Shown here: positions 62,265 to 64,000 of the stretch, in pieces
Numbering within the stretch: position 1 is the stretch's first letter
How the letters are laid out: each line of letters starts with the position of its first letter
DNA from: Trichormus variabilis 0441
GTDB lineage: Bacteria > Cyanobacteriota > Cyanobacteriia > Cyanobacteriales > Nostocaceae
DNA length: 64,000 bases
Assembly: GCF_009856605.1 (NCBI RefSeq)
Contig: NZ_CP047242.1
Location: 1,362,001 to 1,426,000 of the forward strand
Direction of reading: 5' to 3'
Notes under the pieces: model-generated
Database searches by the model: none
The model's input: the letters and a program-made list of their open reading frames with translations, nothing else
Told to the model about the DNA's origin: nothing
Program-made: the position numbers and the translations under genes

Positions 62265-62292
62265 CCCCAATCCCTAATCCCTAATCCCTAAT
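62265..62292. repeat. Heptamer tandem repeat CCCTAAT ahead of lpxB
   Basis: CCCCAAT and then three perfect CCCTAAT units end six bases before the lpxB ATG. They occupy the place where a ribosome-binding site would be. Confidence 0.85.
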
Positions 62293-62298
62293 ATTAAA

Positions 62299-63453
62299 AT
62301 GCGTATATTTATTAGCACTGGCGAAGTTTCTGGCGATTTGCAAGGGGCGCTGTTGATTGCTGCCTTGAAGCGTCAGGCTGTGGCTATGGGGATGGAGTTA
62401 GAGATTGTAGCCTTAGGTGGCGACAAAATGGCGGCGGCTGGGGCAACTATTTTGGGCAATACCAGTGGTATTGGTTCAATGGGGATTTTTGAGTCTCTGC
62501 CCTATGTTTTGCCTACTTTGATAGTACAGCGACGAGCGATCGCCTATTTAAAACAAAATCCCCCAGACTTAGTAGTCCTGATTGATTACATGGGGCCTAA
62601 TCTCGGTGTCGGCACTTATATGCAGAACCATTTACCTAATGTGCCTGTGGTGTATTATATAGCACCACAAGAGTGGGTTTGGTCGATGAGTTTGCGGAAT
62701 ACATCCCGAATTGTTGGTTTTACAGATAAGTTATTAGCTATTTTCCCGGAAGAAGCTCGTTATTTTAGTAACAACGGTGCAAATGTTACCTGGGTGGGAC
62801 ATCCTTTACTTGATAGGATGCAGGATGTTCCTAGCAGAGAAGAGGCTCGCGCTAATTTAGGCATTACACCAGAACAAAAAGCGATCGCTCTTTTGCCAGC
62901 TTCCCGTCGGCAAGAGTTAAAATATCTACTACCGATAATTTTCCAATCTGCCCAAACTATTCAAGCTAAATTACCAGAAGCTCATTTTTGGATTCCCCTG
63001 TCGTTGGAAGTATACAGACAACCAATTGAAGCAGCCATCAAGGCTTATGGTTTACAGGCTACAGTAGTATCAGGTCAACAAAAAGAAGTATTTGCGGCGG
63101 CTGATATCGCCATTACCAAATCTGGTACGGTTAATTTAGAACTGGCATTGTTAAACGTGCCGCAAGTTGTAGTTTACCGCTTGCATCCCGTCACTGTGTG
63201 GATTGCGCGGAAAATCCTCAAAGGTTCCATTCCCTTCGCTTCCCCACCTAATTTAGTGGTGATGAAACCAATTGTCCCGGAGTTGTTACAAGAACAAGCA
63301 ACCCCAGAGAATATCACTCAAGCAGCGATGGAATTATTGCTCAATTGCGAGCGTCGTCAGCAAACCTTGGCAGACTATCACGAAATGCGCCAATGTTTGG
63401 GAGAATTAGGAGTATGCGATCGCGCAGCTCAAGAAATTTTGCAGATGCTTTAG
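62299..63453 (+). CDS. lpxB: Lipid-A-disaccharide synthase
   Basis: 384 residues, usual length. LpxB joins UDP-2,3-diacylglucosamine and lipid X to the lipid A disaccharide at the inner membrane (GT19). The N-terminal FISTGEVSGDLQGALLIAAL, the PDLVVLIDYMGPN block, VVYYIAPQEWVW and C-terminal AITKSGTVNLELALLNVPQVVVYR are conserved family motifs. It is the last gene of the lipid A run. A heptamer repeat occupies its leader, so translation start must rely on ATG 62299 without a Shine-Dalgarno site. Confidence 0.96.
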   Translation: MRIFISTGEVSGDLQGALLIAALKRQAVAMGMELEIVALGGDKMAAAGATILGNTSGIGSMGIFESLPYVLPTLIVQRRAIAYLKQNPPDLVVLIDYMGPNLGVGTYMQNHLPNVPVVYYIAPQEWVWSMSLRNTSRIVGFTDKLLAIFPEEARYFSNNGANVTWVGHPLLDRMQDVPSREEARANLGITPEQKAIALLPASRRQELKYLLPIIFQSAQTIQAKLPEAHFWIPLSLEVYRQPIEAAIKAYGLQATVVSGQQKEVFAAADIAITKSGTVNLELALLNVPQVVVYRLHPVTVWIARKILKGSIPFASPPNLVVMKPIVPELLQEQATPENITQAAMELLLNCERRQQTLADYHEMRQCLGELGVCDRAAQEILQML

Positions 63454-63466
63454 AGCGTGCTGGGTC

Positions 63467-63483
63467 AAGTCGCTTCTCTACAA
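63467..63483. repeat. REP-like dispersed repeat, copy 3 (inverted)
   Basis: AAGTCGCTTCTCTACAA is the reverse complement of the core of 10357-10382. It lies between lpxB and the hicA remnant and is followed by AT-rich AAATTCAAAATTCAAA. Confidence 0.5.
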
Positions 63484-63529
63484 GATGTTGCGCGTTAATG
63501 GCGCAGGCGTAACGCTCCAAATTCAAAAT

Positions 63530-63727
63530 TCAAAAAAGGTCAATGGCTTGTATAACCTGTTTCACTATTTTTGGGTGCAATATTTTCCCTGAATGAAAAG
63601 GAATCACTACTCTCACTTCTTATCGAAAATAAATCCTGTGACTTCCTTTACCTCTAATTTGAATAAAACCTGCATCTAATAAAAGTTTTTCAGCTTCTGT
63701 TGCAGTCAAACGCGGCAGCTTAGGCAA
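63530..63727 (-). pseudogene. hicA: HicA toxin gene interrupted by an in-frame stop
   Basis: From TTG 63727, overlapping the hicB stop, the frame reads LPKLPRLTATEAEKLLLDAG, then FIQIRGKGSHRIYFR, a TAA at codon 36 (63620-63622), and continues in the same frame EVRVVIPFHSGKILHPKIV and KQVIQAIDLF to a final stop. Both halves are clear HicA (about 65 residues in total). HicA is an mRNA-cleaving toxin whose catalytic His is in the GSHR motif (H30), present in the first half. The product would be truncated and probably inactive. The stop is a single-base change from CAA, GAA or AAA, or a sequencing error. Confidence 0.82.
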
Positions 63728-63944
63728 CTTTTACCTCCAAGGTTATTGTGAAGATTTCCTTGTTCTGAAGCGCCTGTTTTTCTGAATTTGACAAGGTTTC
63801 TATATAAAGTTCAACTGCTTCTTGAATATTTACCTGTACTTCTTCTAGGGAATCACCTTGAGATTGACAACCGGGAAGTTCAGGACAATAAGCATAATAT
63901 CCATATTCATCTTTTTCAATAACAATGCTAACTTTATACGACAT
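63720..63944 (-). CDS. hicB: HicB-family antitoxin
   Basis: 74 residues. The partial RNase-H-fold of HicB is clear: VSIVIEKDEYGYYAYCPELPGC, QSQGDSLEEVQVNIQEAVELYIE. It lacks a long DNA-binding C-terminus (only about 25 residues follow), so it is a short HicB form. HicB neutralises HicA by direct binding. AAGGT precedes the ATG 63944 by about ten bases. Its stop overlaps the presumed hicA start, so antitoxin is made first, opposite to many hicAB loci. With the toxin interrupted, it may be an orphan. Confidence 0.88.
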   Translation of the reverse strand: MSYKVSIVIEKDEYGYYAYCPELPGCQSQGDSLEEVQVNIQEAVELYIETLSNSEKQALQNKEIFTITLEVKVA

Positions 63945-64000
63945 ATAAAAGTTACCTTTACTAGTTCAATAACTATTATCACCTCTCATTCCCCTCTTGT

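Noticed and set aside
1..64000. tRNA, rRNA, CRISPR array, prophage or integrative element
   Set aside because: No cloverleaf-like gene, no regularly spaced direct repeats with unique spacers, no integrase or phage structural gene and no attachment-site pair were seen by eye. A covariance-model or CRISPR search would settle it.

Overview
The window comes from a heterocystous cyanobacterium of the Nostoc/Anabaena type. Signs are the frequent HIP1 octamer (GCGATCGC), heptanucleotide tandem repeats in gene leaders, a gas-vesicle cluster, PatA-type (PATAN) and multi-PAS signalling proteins, and SqdX. The 859-residue GAF-GAF-PAS adenylate cyclase has catalytic residues at positions I recall for Anabaena CyaB1 (D606, K646, D650, T721). 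The run Omp85-lpxC-fabZ-lpxA-lpxB also fits the PCC 7120 lineage. I cannot tell the exact strain from the sequence.

Layout. 1-255: cut-off peptidoglycan-binding protein. 1021-2337: proA. 2962-10244: five-gene chemotaxis-like operon (PATAN-REC, CheY, CheW, MCP, CheA-REC) of the Pix/Hmp kind. 10427-19026: signalling island on both strands (mini kinase, nine-PAS histidine kinase, two response-regulator proteins). 19498-21819: HTH-NACHT STAND ATPase. 22018-32228: gas-vesicle region, nearly all on the minus strand: two gvpA copies, gvpC, gvpN, gvpJ, gvpK, gvpF, gvpG, then gvpW with a tandem ArsA/Get3-like ATPase and a Cdc48-like double AAA ATPase. gvpV and a 92-residue unknown gene run the other way. 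33715-37415: acetoacetate-decarboxylase-like protein plus a phytoene-desaturase-like flavoprotein. 37624-46727: two Ser/Thr kinases (one fused to a histidine kinase), a haem-binding DUF3365-HAMP sensor, and a divergent PhnD-like lipoprotein gene whose signal peptide is out of frame at a T9 run. 46838-54660: unknown protein, HtpX, antiporter-USP fusion, SqdX, CyaB1. 54865-63453: small unknown protein, purC, Omp85 and lipid A genes. 63530-63944: HicAB pair with a stop codon inside HicA.

How the parts fit. Envelope biogenesis (Omp85, LpxC/FabZ/LpxA/LpxB, SqdX, HtpX) fills the right side. Motility signalling and buoyancy, both linked to hormogonia or filament movement in this group, fill the left and centre, with many kinases between. 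The most unusual piece is the gas-vesicle side operon: GvpW, a Get3/ArsA-like tandem ATPase and a Cdc48-like ATPase look like a dedicated chaperone or targeting module for very hydrophobic gas-vesicle proteins. That role is inference. I found no tRNA, rRNA, CRISPR array, intact insertion sequence or replication origin.
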